NCBI RefSeq assembly: GCF_029784155.1
Contig: NC_073691.1
Coordinates: forward strand, 89,734,722-89,798,721
Direction: 5' to 3'
DNA from: Uranotaenia lowii
Taxonomy: Eukaryota; Arthropoda; Insecta; Diptera; Culicidae
DNA length: 64,000 bases
A program made the position numbers and the translations under genes. Every line of letters starts with the position of its first letter. Positions within the stretch are counted from its first letter, which is position 1. Below the pieces are notes generated by a model. The model made no database searches and had not been told where the DNA came from. It was given only the letters and a program-made list of their open reading frames with translations. Of this stretch, positions 9,833 to 20,568 are shown in pieces.

Positions 9833-12729
9833 TTTCACTAGCCCCTATAGTGACTGATTTTCAGCTTTAGGCAAAAAAATTTAAAATGCATATTTAAACG
9901 TTTTCATCTACTTTTTCAAGTTTCATCCAATTAGGGAATAGACTATTTAAGTGTCTGAACACGAAACAATGATGTAATTCACATATTATAGCTATTCTCT
10001 ATGGTCAAATAAGCGTTTTCCTTGAGGTGGCTGGTAATTTGTAGCTTTAATCGATAAGTTCTCGGGAGTACTGTAAGGTTCCGTAGTCGTCAATTTAACC
10101 ACAAAGTAATTAACATATTTCATCATATTTCATCATATGCCAGATTAAACTTAACGTATTTCTTTTATGTTTGATGCAGTCATATTATTTTTCAATTTTA
10201 AAATTCTATACAATATAAAAACAACTCATAGAAAATTTGAATTTTCATCGTATTTTCTGTGGTGTTTTTTTAAGCATTTTTAAGTGCAACTTTCAATACC
10301 GTTTCTTTTTAGCCCTCCAACAGCAGGTATCGCCTGTAGTTCTTTAGTTCCTTTTTTCGAATATTATTTTTGAATATCCTTTTTTTTATTTAGAAAAATG
10401 TTTTTTTTTTTTCATTTGAGAATTTATACCGTTTTTAAATGGATGTTGTTTTCATGCCCTGCTGACTGGAAGGAAATTATTCCAGATTTTCTCATTTTTA
10501 AAAAAAGGTGTTTGAAAAAAGAGTACAAAAAATAAAAAATTGTATTTAAAATTTATACGTTATTATATTTGGGTCACGGAGGGGAAAGGATTAAAATGTG
10601 TTGCAGGATTGTTAGCGAACCGGGAAGAACTTAGAAAGTTTTAATGTCTCGTCGGGGAACCAATAAAGGACCTAAAATTTTCAAGCATCATCGGAAAAAA
10701 ATTCATGTTTGGAAGGTTTCAACGGAATTTCAGAGGTTTTTTAAAAAATAATTCTTAATCTGAATATAGTTTTTGACAGTCTCGTTTAGTTTCACCTCAT
10801 AAACATGTAAAACAATTTTTTAATCTGATTTTTCTAGCTTGTGCGGAATTATTCTCATGAAATGGTAGTTTTATACATTTTCAACCACGTTTTTGTGCAT
10901 TGGTCAACAAACGAAGTTTCAATCGCCTTTTAAAAAACCTTTTGTGCGATCTGTCGAAATCTGTTGTCTACACCCTAATAAAATAATCTTGTTACATTTT
11001 TCAATAATCAATTTAACGTTTAATATTTAGCCTTGGCTCATAAACCAATCTTGGGCTCAAATGGCTAGGTCTTTCGTTAAACAGGCATATTGACTTCATT
11101 TCAGTAACTTCAAAAAAAAAATCGTTATCTAAAATAATTTCCTCAGATTCTAATACACAAAGGCTTATTCACCCGTTTAAGGAAAAATAAACTATACCGG
11201 TGATTATTAGGTGAAGTACAAATATGTTTTCTAAGGTTTCACGAAACTGTTTAAAAAGCATAGAATGACTATCGGAATATTTTTTAGACAATGATTTTGT
11301 TTTCATCATTGATTCAAGTTGTATTGAATGGATAAGACCGAATCGCTTAAGACGAATTATTTTCGTCGTTGTGTTGAAAGTTCATAGCAAGCTCATGCTT
11401 TTTCTTCTCAGTAATAGCGAAATCAATATGAGGCAAAGAATAGAATCGAATTGATGAGTTTCCAAAAACAACCTCTATCAGTTATTAATACAGAAATCTC
11501 AATTAATTTTTTTAACTTAAAAACGAGGTATTTATTTAAAAAGCATAAGACATCAAAAATTTAGTTATAATTATACTTTGAAGTATTTCTTCATTTTGAA
11601 GGGTCGTTTTTGAAAAAAACATCAATATAACAGGAATAACTGCTAGAAAAATAAGTTAGCTTCAAGAAGATTTTTAAAATATGCTTCATTCACCATAACT
11701 ACATTATGGTAAATTTTTTGCCTTTTCGTCGCTGCCTCATAGATAGAAGTAGGAGTTTCCTTAGAAAATATTTAGGAGCATAGGAGGTGTAGGAAAACTT
11801 GATCGCACCATTTGCCAAAATGGATCCTGATCTTAAACCTACCCCAACTAACAAAACCCTTTCCCTGGATATTTCAATATAGATTCGCAGACGTGTATAC
11901 GGTTTCTATAGTTGGAGATATTGATTTACCTTTGTTTCTAAATTTTTCAAAATTTATCTTTGGAATTTAAAGGGGCGAAAGGTTGTTAATTGATCCTATG
12001 AAGTATCTTAGGATCCCTCCTGGGGGGATCCTTCCTGCATCCCTCATTGACTACTAGGACGTGGCCGGCGCCGTTATTGATCATTTTCAAAGGGAGAGCA
12101 TGAGTTTTGTGCATTGCGAATGAACTGCTAGTCCCAAGCACCATTCTTTTGGTCTTTGCACAAAATTGATGGCCTCGATCAATCAAGGAGTAGCAACCAT
12201 TGGCGAAGTAGAACTTGTTCTGCCTAGCCACGCCAATGATCATGGAATTGGAAATGCGTAAGTTGAGCAAAGCCTAATAAAATTTGCTATTCGAAGTCTT
12301 TAAAACTGTTGTTGTATAAACATATTTGCACAGCATTTCCAGTTCAATGATTTAAGGTGGATATGAGTAGTCAACCAAGCTAAGCTAAGCTGTAATAAAC
12401 AACACCCTTAATTGTAATAAAAAACAATCATAACATCTACAATTTGTTTGCGATTATAATTCATACATTGCCTGTATAAACCTTACAACATAATAGGTTA
12501 AATAAGCAAAAATATATAGGTTAACTAAGTGATTTCGAAAAACTTCCACCGAAACGATTCGGATAATATAACAGTTAATTATTTAAAGTAATCAATTCAA
12601 ATTGTCTATATCTTCGAAAAAAAGGCTAGATTGTTGTACGATTGTTGCATATGAACACATATTTACCCCATTGTTTCAACATTCGACTAAATTGATTCAT
12701 TTCCTCGGCTCAGCTTAATTAGTCATTAT
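9833..12729. other. No gene recognised
   Basis: AT-rich DNA with several poly-T/poly-A runs. The 11986-12290 part is GC-richer and looks like a dispersed repeat (word GGATCCCTCCTGGGGGGATCC is partly palindromic near 12010-12030), but neither ends nor a second copy are present here. The 94-residue minus-strand ORF there has no recognisable domain. Confidence 0.3.
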
Positions 12730-13420
12730 TTAGCTGGCCCGTCCCATTTTCCCAGTCACTTCCACGCAGAGACCTGTTTGCAATAATAATGAATCCTTTC
12801 TGCCGTTTCTCTCTAATCTCTCCCCGATGAATAAAAATGCGGCTGCTAGGAAATCAACTCTACGCCAAACATAGACCAAGGATCCGAGGAGAATAATAAA
12901 ATCCACAAAAACGGCCGACTGTACAAAGGCCTGCAGAGCAGCGAGCACGATCTGATGAGCTCTTCCGGCTCCCGGTCCGTCCCGTTCCTCTGCTTCGGTG
13001 GCCATCTGGACCGGAATTGGCCACCATCAGCACATCAATCATCGCCCTGGACCGGAATCCTCTACGGTGGGGTGGTGAAGCTGTTAATTGTCCTTCTGGT
13101 GCACTTTCGCCAAACGATGGCCCAAGTGTTGCTGCCCCTGCTTCAAGTGGGTGCTCGATGTTGGAGATTGCGGCCGCGGTGGAGAAGGATCCCTATCGTC
13201 GGAACAATCAGAACCATCTCTTCTTCTACCCATCAACGAAGAAGGATGAACGGAACGGAACAAAATTCGAACCCCGTCCCTCCAAAGAGTCGACCACCAA
13301 CTATTGCTGTTGAATCATCGTTGTGATTTTAGCTGTTACTCCTGCTGATGCTGCTGATAATGCTGCTCTAGATGTGCGTTGTTTGAACGGCTGTCCGCTG
13401 TTTCGAACGTTTGAAAACAT
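12730..13420. other. GC-richer island with overlapping ORFs on both strands; possible exon
   Basis: Composition changes abruptly from the surrounding AT-rich DNA. On the plus strand a 123-residue ORF (12955-13326) and a 98-residue ORF (13017-13313) overlap. On the minus strand a 91-residue ORF (12730-13005) contains one hydrophobic segment (about residues 31-47, AVFVDFIILLGSLVYVW). None resembles a family I know. The plus strand ends in CAGCAG-like triplets (CTG on this strand, 13335-13370) and a strong donor, CAT|GTAAGTA, at 13420/13421. The simplest reading is a mostly non-coding 5' exon of a host gene on the plus strand, but a small one-TM protein on the minus strand cannot be excluded. 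Transcript data would decide. Confidence 0.3.
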
Positions 13421-14489
13421 GTAAGTATCACGTGACGTGTTGAATAATTTTTGGGGAATATACTGCTTTACCCCAGCAGACTTATATATTTATATTTTAA
13501 CCCAACAGATGTAGGTATTTAAGAGATTTATGGATTCACCTTAAAAAAACCTTTATTTTTAAATAAAAATGTTGAACTTTGAAGGCTACATTTATACAAT
13601 AGAGCCCCGTTTGTCCGACGTCGGGGAAAAGATCACTTCGAATAACAGAATCCTTTCGCTCTGGTTTGGCAAAAGTGTAAACGTGAAGATCTTGCAAAAT
13701 GCAGTAAGTGAAACAAAAAGAGCACCACGCTACTTTTTGTCAGTCAAAAATATACTAGAATTGAATGTCCCTCACATTATCATCAACGATTTGTTTTGAA
13801 TTATTCAACAGATAATTTAAGCATACGGTTAAATTACTTCTTTGAACTGCTCTCCATTGAGCCACCTAAACTCTTTTCTGAGAACCCCTAGATTTTTCTC
13901 TAGTATTACAATTTTATTCATAAAGTGCGTGGTTCCTCAGCGAACATTTTTTTATGTATATTTCTCAAAATAAAGAAGGCCCCTTTTCCATTTTCGGCTG
14001 ATGCAGATGTGGTCAATTTGATTTTCTGTTCCACCATGTTGTAAGGCGAGACCTATCCTCGGAAGAATGTGCAGGTTTTGCTAACGGCTTAATGCGCCAC
14101 TCCCTGAGGAGACCGTTAGCCTGGTTATGGTTTGCCCGGCCAATGAGACCCACCAAAGGGCGAGTTTTTCCTTCTTCTGCTATACTTCTCCTGAAACGAC
14201 CGTTCCCCAAAAAGTTAGAAAGTACTCCGCCAAAGGCGTGAAGTGCTTCAAAAAAAAATCCAAAATATTAGGAAAATTAAATTGATCAACCAAAATAGAT
14301 CAGGTCGACAGAAAAAAGATCTGACATCGCCGCTTAGCATCAGCAGTTGAGCGTCTTCCGACCACCAATCTTAGTCGCTTTTCAAGTCAGATGTAAGTTG
14401 GAAACAACTGGAGTCCAACGCTCTCCTTAAAAAACAAAACCGCTGCAAATCGTGAAATGCCTTAAACAGGAAAGTTCTCAATAAAAGAT
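13421..14489. other. No gene recognised; decayed pogo-like end and repeat DNA
   Basis: At about 13598 a sequence CAATAGAGCCCCGTTTGTCCGA resembles the pogo-like terminal repeat seen later at 44107 and 61628, but no partner end was found. The 14000-14230 part is GC-richer and repeat-like with a meaningless 65-residue ORF on the minus strand. Confidence 0.3.
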
Positions 14490-14656
14490 AAGGCTTCGAT
14501 TTTAAAGCATTCCACCGATTATTAAAAAAAATCTAGCTTGCCTTCTTCATCGAGTGTCGCGACGATGGTGGGAAACTAATTTTTACGGCGTTTCCGTTCA
14601 ATTTCGAATCCCGTGGTTGATGTAGGCGAATTCGAAATTGAGCAGGGGGTTCCGGA

Positions 14657-15186
14657 CTATGTTGACGGAGTCCGGATTTCCAGCGGGTTTTGCTTCGGAA
14701 AAGGTTGGTCCGCGAACAATCTGGGTTTACCGTGTAATCGTAGCTGGTGCAAATCGTTCACATGAAGGATAAACAGAAGTGGTCCAAGGTTACTGCCTTG
14801 GGGGACTCCAACAGGCAGGTTTCCAAGGTCACTAGTTGACTGATTGATTTGGACGTACTGCTTTCTGTTAGCAAGATAACTAGCAAATAGAGAAAGTGCG
14901 TTACCTCTGATTCCAAATGAATTCAGCTTTCGAAGCAGAATAGCATGGTCAATCGTGTCGAAAGCTTTTTTCAGGTGCAAGAATAACACTCCCATAAGCT
15001 TGCGGTTATCCATGGCATTGTGAAAGCGTCTTCTAGCTCAGTTGCTGCTGTCAAAGTACTTAACCCTTCGCGAAAACCGTATTGATGGCTGTATAGTATA
15101 TTATGGTGCTTCAAGAAGTGCAAGACCCGGTCTGCTATCAGCTGCTCTATTACCTTACTAAAAACCGATAGTATTGATATTGACAT
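14657..15186 (-). pseudogene. LINE reverse-transcriptase core fragment (inverted, frameshifted)
   Basis: Two overlapping frames on the minus strand together give RT blocks: SILSVFSKVIEQL (15186 side), HQYGFREGLSTLTA, then after a frameshift near 15000 KKAFDTIDHAILL, VGVPQGSNLGPLLF and a damaged FAD motif near 14700, where FADD reads FADQ. It is a fragment of an ORF2 that would reverse-transcribe LINE RNA. It is truncated at both sides and shifted at least once, so it is inactive. It lies antisense to the poly(A)-tailed part that follows. Clade by motif style: CR1/Rex-like. Confidence 0.8.
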
Positions 15187-15309
15187 CTGCAGAAACTGTT
15201 TTAGAATACCTGTCGTTCAGTTGGCTGTACAGTATGCTGAGCTTCTCTAACTTTTCTGTGGGACTGTTCGCATGTTTGTTATGAAATTCAACTCGGAAGG
15301 CTTGGAATC

Positions 15310-15872
15310 GTCAAATTGAACACCTGGAAAAAAAAATTACTCCTCTTTGCGGTGTTCTTTGGAAACTGAGAAATTTTGTTCCCCAACATGTTCTCTTTAA
15401 ATTTTATTTTGCGTTTATTCACTCTCATTTGAACTACCTTGTTATGATATGGGGAAGAGCTTCTTTGTCTCACTTACAGAAACTTCAAACGCTCCAGAAT
15501 AGATGCTTGAAAAACATCTTAAAACTCCCTTTGTTATTCCCTACCTTTCAGCTATACTCTTTAAGAACGCATAACGTTCTTCCAATATCTGAACTCTGTG
15601 ATTTGCAAACTGTTATATATATCTATGATAATCTACACTCAACTGAAAATATTCAAAACCTCCATTTTACTACGGGGTTGCGAACTCATAACACTCGCCA
15701 GTCAGATTTCTTGCAACGAAGCCGATCCACAACATCATTAGGGCAAAAAAGAATTTCGTTTATTGGACCTACTAAATACAACACCTTACCAACTGATATT
15801 AAAAACATAACCAATCGTTCCATGTTCAAAACCAAAGTGATACAGCTTTTGAAAGAAAAATTGAACCATTAA
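15310..15872 (+). pseudogene. C-terminal part of LINE ORF2 (sense)
   Basis: The frame is open from about 15310 (RQIEHLEKKI...) through the first ATG at 15429 to the stop at 15872. It contains the post-RT motif HLNYLVMIWGRAS, typical of the region after the RT thumb in CR1/Jockey-like ORF2 proteins, and a tail rich in Leu/Asn ending KLNH. The RT catalytic core is absent from this strand; it is found inverted at 14657-15186. The following 410 bp are AT-rich 3' UTR. Confidence 0.75.
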
Positions 15873-16302
15873 AACAGTCGATCATCAACCAGTCTTTGTT
15901 TTGCTTACCTTTTGCATATTTGTAGCGTTAATTTCTAATATTATTATTCTTTAAAAAATCGTAGTTTGTATTTTTATCTTATTAAATTATTGAACATAAC
16001 TTGATAAAATTAGTAAATATAATTAGTGTAATAGTAAATATAGTATAATGAATCTCTTCAAAGGAAATTATTTTCCATTGAGATTCATATTGTTGTCAAT
16101 TTAGTTAAATAATACATTTCCTCGCACGACATTAAACAATTTTGTGTTCTCAGCATGATTAAAATTTGCTCGCGTTAACTTTTATTATTCATTGCTGCCA
16201 GACATGCTGAGAACAGTAGCGTCCATTACCAGGGGGCTCAATTGAGCCTTTTGGTGTGGGGGAGTGTGGTGGGCCGCTACATAAAAAAAAAAAAAAAAAA
16301 AA

Positions 16303-17000
16303 GGCTTCGTATATCTCTTAATGTTGCACAATCACTTTTTCCAACTTTCGATAAACTCTAGGTTTTTTTTTAATTGATTGTAGTCAACACCAGACTGTGG
16401 TCACTCACATCGATTGGAACGGTTTCATTTAAGGTTTTATCTATGATCGAATCTGAGCATACAACGTGATCAAGGATGTTGCAACTTGCTGGGCGGGATA
16501 CATGTGTGTTGGACACTTGACACCCATAACATCTCAGAATATCTAAATATTGTTCGACTACGGGACAACTAGATTTATTTACTGGGATTTTGACATCGCC
16601 TAGCATCAAATAATGGGAATTAGGCTTTAAAGAGGCAAGAACGGCATCAAGTTTTTAAAAATAGAGCTGCGGATTTTGAGAAAGAGATCGGTAAACTGCA
16701 TGAACTTTAATTGGTGGGCCACCCGTTTCAAGACGCGAATGTACGTAGTGGAATCCATCATCATGTAAGTTTTCAATCTCAGTTACTATGAGCGATTCTT
16801 TTATAAGAACTGCTAGTCCACCGCGCTACGATATCCATTCACAGCTGTTAAATATTTTCTATCTTCTTTCAGCCAAATCTCCCCAAGTACTAGGACATCA
16901 ATAGATGCAGAGAATTGCTCCAAAAATATCTTGATAAAATCTAATTTGCTCGGATCATTAAGGCCTCTACCATTGAATCGGAGAAATCTCAGAAAATGAC
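16303..17000 (-). pseudogene. CR1-like ORF2 endonuclease fragment
   Basis: On the minus strand the blocks FNGRGLNDPSKLDFI (about 16975), a GEIWLKED block (E of the endonuclease, about 16870), RGGLAVLI after a one-base frameshift near 16826, MLGDVKIPVN (catalytic D, about 16600) and DVSDHSLVL (SDH motif, about 16400) appear in the order expected for an AP-like endonuclease. The intact 79-residue piece is 16370-16609. Beyond 16370 the frame shifts again at an A-run. It is non-functional. Confidence 0.75.
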
Positions 17001-17122
17001 GGTTATTTTTATTTCGTTGTTTTCACGAAGAGAATCTAGCAAGTCGTGTAATATATTTTTATTTTTATTTTCCATTGTTTGTTTTTTAAGTTACAGGTAA
17101 CAATATAAAATACGATGACTAT

Positions 17123-18964
17123 CTAAATAACTTCTTCTTCAGTAATAAAACGTTTCGGTGAAGACATTTCTGGTATTGTAATGTTGAATGTTTCTAAGTC
17201 GGCTGAATGGCTCAAAAAGCGTTTCTGGATGGATTTAGCAAGTGTACGTTGGTCATTCCTGTTTCCAATTTGCTCGATTTTTGCACCTTCGTGAAGTTTG
17301 ACAAGGATTTTTCCATCTCGTCCTGGCCAAACGAATTTAAAGCCGAGCTCGTTCTGCATATTCTTGGTTTCCGTTAAAAGTTCTTTCCCAAAAGTCGTTA
17401 ATTCATCCCGAATTGTCACTTTATTTGTGGACCCTGCAAAGGCACTATCGATCTTTGCTGCATGCAAAACTCCATGCTCACGCTTTTTTTGAAAAAGCAT
17501 CTCCTTAGTAGTCGAACAATCAAAGGTTACAAGAAGCGGTGCAGATCTGGATGAAGAAGTTTTGCTCACTAATCGTCTCGTCTCGGTGACGTCTCCATTC
17601 TTCAGTGGGCACCCGATTGCATCTGCCAATTTTTGAACAGTGTCCTTGACATTTGCTTGGGCGTTCATGGGTAGTTCAAGCACTACCACATTTTTTTCTA
17701 GAGCAGACCTGTTTGCTTTATCGGTCTTCATCTCTAGACGATCCACTTTATTAGATAGATCGCAGTGTTTCTGTTGCCAAATATTGACCGTAGTTTTCAG
17801 CTTTTCATTATCGGATTGAATTTCCCTGATTGCCTTCCCTATTGATTAGAAGTTTCTCCTTAACTCCTCCAGCTTGTTTGATAGAAATTCTTGGGACTCC
17901 TCTATGTTCCTGTTAGTTTCAAACAGTGTTCCAAAAATCACTCATTTTCAATGAATGTTCCTGAATGCACTTCGCAACTGAACGTATAGCGATCGGGTTT
18001 TGTTATTGATTGCTACTGGACTTATCCGATCATCGATCGTTCTATTCATCGCTAAAATACAGATCACCTCGCACGATGTTTGCTGTCAAAACAGTGCAGC
18101 TTTATCATCGAATTGGAATCTCACCATTGAGCGATGCATACGGCGAATCATGTTGGGCTAGGATCAGGAGTGAATGGTTCAGACAGTGAGCGAGTGATAC
18201 ATGTAACCGATCATTAGCAAATGTTGTTTGATTTTAAACCTAGCCAATTAATAAATTTATTTGATTTTACAGTTTTTTTTACTACAGTAAGAATAAAATC
18301 AAACTGTAGTTGTGTTTGTGATGGAAAGATGGTCACTTCCGCCGTCTTTTCAATTTCTAATCAGCCAGGCGTATACTGAGTGAGCGACATTCAGATTGGA
18401 TCAGTTGGTATCTCTCTCATCTCCGATATGCGATGTTTGCTAAACCGATGATTCTGAATGATGCGACTCGGTTTGCATAGCTGATAGGAGCGCTGATCGA
18501 GATTGCATACCAGCCAGGCGAAGCAGTTGCGAAAGGCGCTATCCCATTATACAATCAGAATGTATCCAACAGGAAACGCATCCTGAGTGTTTATTTTGAT
18601 TGATTTTCGGAACATTGGTTTCAACCAAGCTATCGACAACTGCGCGGGTTTTCAGCAGTTCGTCTCGAACTTCACCACGGACAGATGATTGATCTTTCTT
18701 AATTCCTCTAACGTGTTCCGTTAGCTTTCGGATATCCTCACTAATGGAATCAGTACGATTTACTGCTTGGGACACCCTGGTAAACATGTCGATACACTCC
18801 GGCGAGCAGAAAAACGGGTTCTTTTTTATTTTCAGAATACTGTTGCCATAGATTTTCTTGCACCGAAAGTGCACTGCCCTGTGATAGTGCACGCACTCAA
18901 TCACTTTCGATGGATCTTGCACCAAACTCTCGCAAAGAAAACAGAATAATTTTTTTTCATCCAC
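17123..18964 (-). pseudogene. CR1-like ORF1 (Cys/His finger, coiled coil, RNA-binding-like domain), interrupted
   Basis: The N-terminal part (18964 down to 18626) has paired cysteines/histidines (CFLCESL...CVHYHRAVHFRC...FFCSPECI), a PHD-like finger known in CR1-type ORF1 proteins. It is followed by a heptad-rich stretch. After the 694-bp hAT insertion the frame resumes at 17915 with coiled coil, has one ochre codon near 17845, and continues into a 207-residue C-terminal part (17746-17123) with a charged fold resembling LINE ORF1 RNA-binding and C-terminal domains (VTIRDELT..., ILVKLHEGAKI). ORF1 proteins coat LINE RNA. Domain naming beyond the finger is inference. Confidence 0.7.
17924..18617. 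mobile_element. Non-autonomous hAT MITE (694 bp) inside LINE ORF1
   Basis: The ends are CAGTGTTCCAAAAATCACTC (17924 on) and, inverted at the other end, CAATGTTCCGAAAATCAATC (from 18617 inward). The flanking 8-bp repeats are GTTTCAAA (17916-17923) and GTTTCAAC (18618-18625), one mismatch. Removing the element and one repeat restores the ORF1 reading frame across the junction, which confirms the boundaries. The interior has no transposase. Confidence 0.85.
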
Positions 18965-20277
18965 TATTCTGTAATATTTTCACTCTGTGCGGAAACTTTT
19001 GAGCGGTGGTGTAAAATCAAAACACTCGATCGAGTCAGATACCGAGAACGATCACTGAGAGAAGTGAGCAGTGATAGACGAATGACAGCAATAAGCAATG
19101 ATGTGGATTGTTTATGATAAAAAGAGACGGAAAATGAAATCTATTCCGTTATACTGCACCAAAATCCAGATACGAAGTCCAGCGGAAGGTCCTGTGTGCG
19201 TACTCCTGATTGAAGATAGGCCTTAGATTCCACCACCACCACCACTTGATGTTGCTGAATGTACTCGATTCGAGGTTTAGCAACTATTGGTGGGCCTGGT
19301 CTAAGGTTCCTATCACACTATGGGGCTGCCATCTTGGACTTAGCTGGCGGGAGCCGCATTTCATAAATTCGCTGCGAGACAGACGATGTTTGACCCGCCC
19401 CTGACTTGGGGAACAGACGCTCGGATGTTGTTGCACGCCGTCCCTGACCAAAGCATCCACCGAGGTAGGGTACCCGATCTCCGCTTAGGTTATTCGCATC
19501 CCAGCCGGTACCACGGGGAGGTTGAGATAAGAGTTGTGAATAAGAAGTGATGGGGCCTCGTGCTGCACATTATCCACCATTCGCCAGCCTTTAGCGCATT
19601 AAATCACTCAAATAATAGGGTCAACGACCCGATCGCATGGACACAATTTCAGCAGAGGGGGGCAAACGTATTTTGAGAGATCAGCTTGCCACAGACGATT
19701 CTATAAAATTCTCTCTTGTTCTCCCCCTGGTTCCAATGCTTTACAGTTAATCAACTATGCATTGTCAAATCGATCAAATGACAGAAATTCTGAAATACAA
19801 TTCATCGATTCAAGGTGAATCGCATTTCTATCAACCTGGCTCAAGGAGGTCTAATCTTTCCATAATTTGGTTAAAATTTTTGAAAACGCTTGGACAGTGT
19901 ATTTCAATAGTTCTATCTGTTAATGGCCGAGTTTTGTAAGCTTGTTGTCAAGCCATGTAAAATTGACGACCTCTAATCCATCAACAAATGCTGTATAAAT
20001 AATCCTCTGAAGTTTCGCTTGGATATTTTTCAGATCTTTATCGTCCATGGCCTTACAATTGAGGATCCTACGTTTTCGAATTGTTCCTAGCATGCCTATT
20101 CCTTGTTTTGTCATGTAAACAACAAGTGCAAGAGATGTATGGTATTTAGTTAAATGTCAGAAAATGTTAAATTTTGTTGTATCCGTAAAACCCTTACTAG
20201 GCGGAAAACGGCGTTTCTGCTGGCTCCGAGATCAGTGTAGGGATCTGAACTCTTGGACGACAGTGCATTTCACTATA
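18965..20277. other. LINE leader and GC-rich retroelement-like leader DNA; no gene
   Basis: 18965-19200 is probably the 5' UTR of the minus-strand LINE. 19240-19560 is conspicuously GC-rich (blocks such as GACCCGCCCCTGACTTGGGG and CGGTACCACGGGGAGG) with no ORF and looks like an untranslated leader or 3' UTR of another retroelement. I cannot assign it. The rest is AT-rich. Confidence 0.35.
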
Positions 20278-20282
20278 GTCAC

Positions 20283-20550
20283 TGTAAAAACTGGTTTGTT
20301 GCTCAACAGGAAATCTCCAGATTGCCAGATTGCCTACGACTAGAACGGACTTTTCCGGCGGCTGCTGACTGTGGAAGCTGCCTCTTGAAACGGTGATGCT
20401 ATTCGAGCTGGCCGGGAGGTTGTGTGTGTGAGTGGAGGCGCAAACCTTAGAAGGGATGTTCTTCTATTTCGACGCAACAAGGGATGATCAAATATAAATG
20501 TTTGTGTACTTATATATATTCATATATTGTATTTTAATCCGTTCCTCACA
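20283..20550 (-). repeat. 3' LTR of the non-autonomous LTR element (268 bp)
   Basis: Begins after the GTCAC duplication and ends CTCACA. On the minus strand it has TG...CA ends. A TATATATA-rich stretch and TATAAAT-like words on either strand could contain promoter or poly(A) signals, but nothing decisive is seen. Confidence 0.9.
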
Positions 20551-20568
20551 TTCCCCTTCTTCTCTATC
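20551..20568 (-). other. Polypurine tract
   Basis: On the minus strand GATAGAGAAGAAGGGGAA directly precedes the 3' LTR, the position and composition of a plus-strand priming polypurine tract. Confidence 0.75.

Larger units (their letters stand above)
14499..16302 (+). mobile_element. LINE insertion with inverted 5' part (twin-priming structure)
   Basis: The right part (about 15300-16302) is in sense orientation: the C-terminal end of a LINE ORF2, a 3' UTR and a 20-bp poly(A) (16283-16302). The left part (14657-15186) is antisense and encodes the RT core of a similar element. The inverted part's upstream end lies at the internal junction (about 15187). This is exactly the arrangement produced by twin priming. 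A candidate target duplication AAGGCTTCG occurs at 14490-14498 and right after the poly(A) at 16301-16309. That both parts come from one RNA is inference; a 120-bp stretch at the junction (15187-15305) is unexplained. Confidence 0.6.
16303..18964 (-). mobile_element. Decayed CR1-like LINE (ORF1 and endonuclease), minus strand
   Basis: Reading down from 18964 on the minus strand: ORF1 with an N-terminal Cys/His finger, coiled coil and RNA-binding-like domain, then an AP-endonuclease N-terminal part that stops at 16303, where the poly(A) of the neighbouring LINE begins. The RT is missing, presumably separated by that insertion or lost. ORF1 is split by a hAT MITE at 17924-18617. Several frameshifts and a nonsense codon mark it as old. 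Confidence 0.75.
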
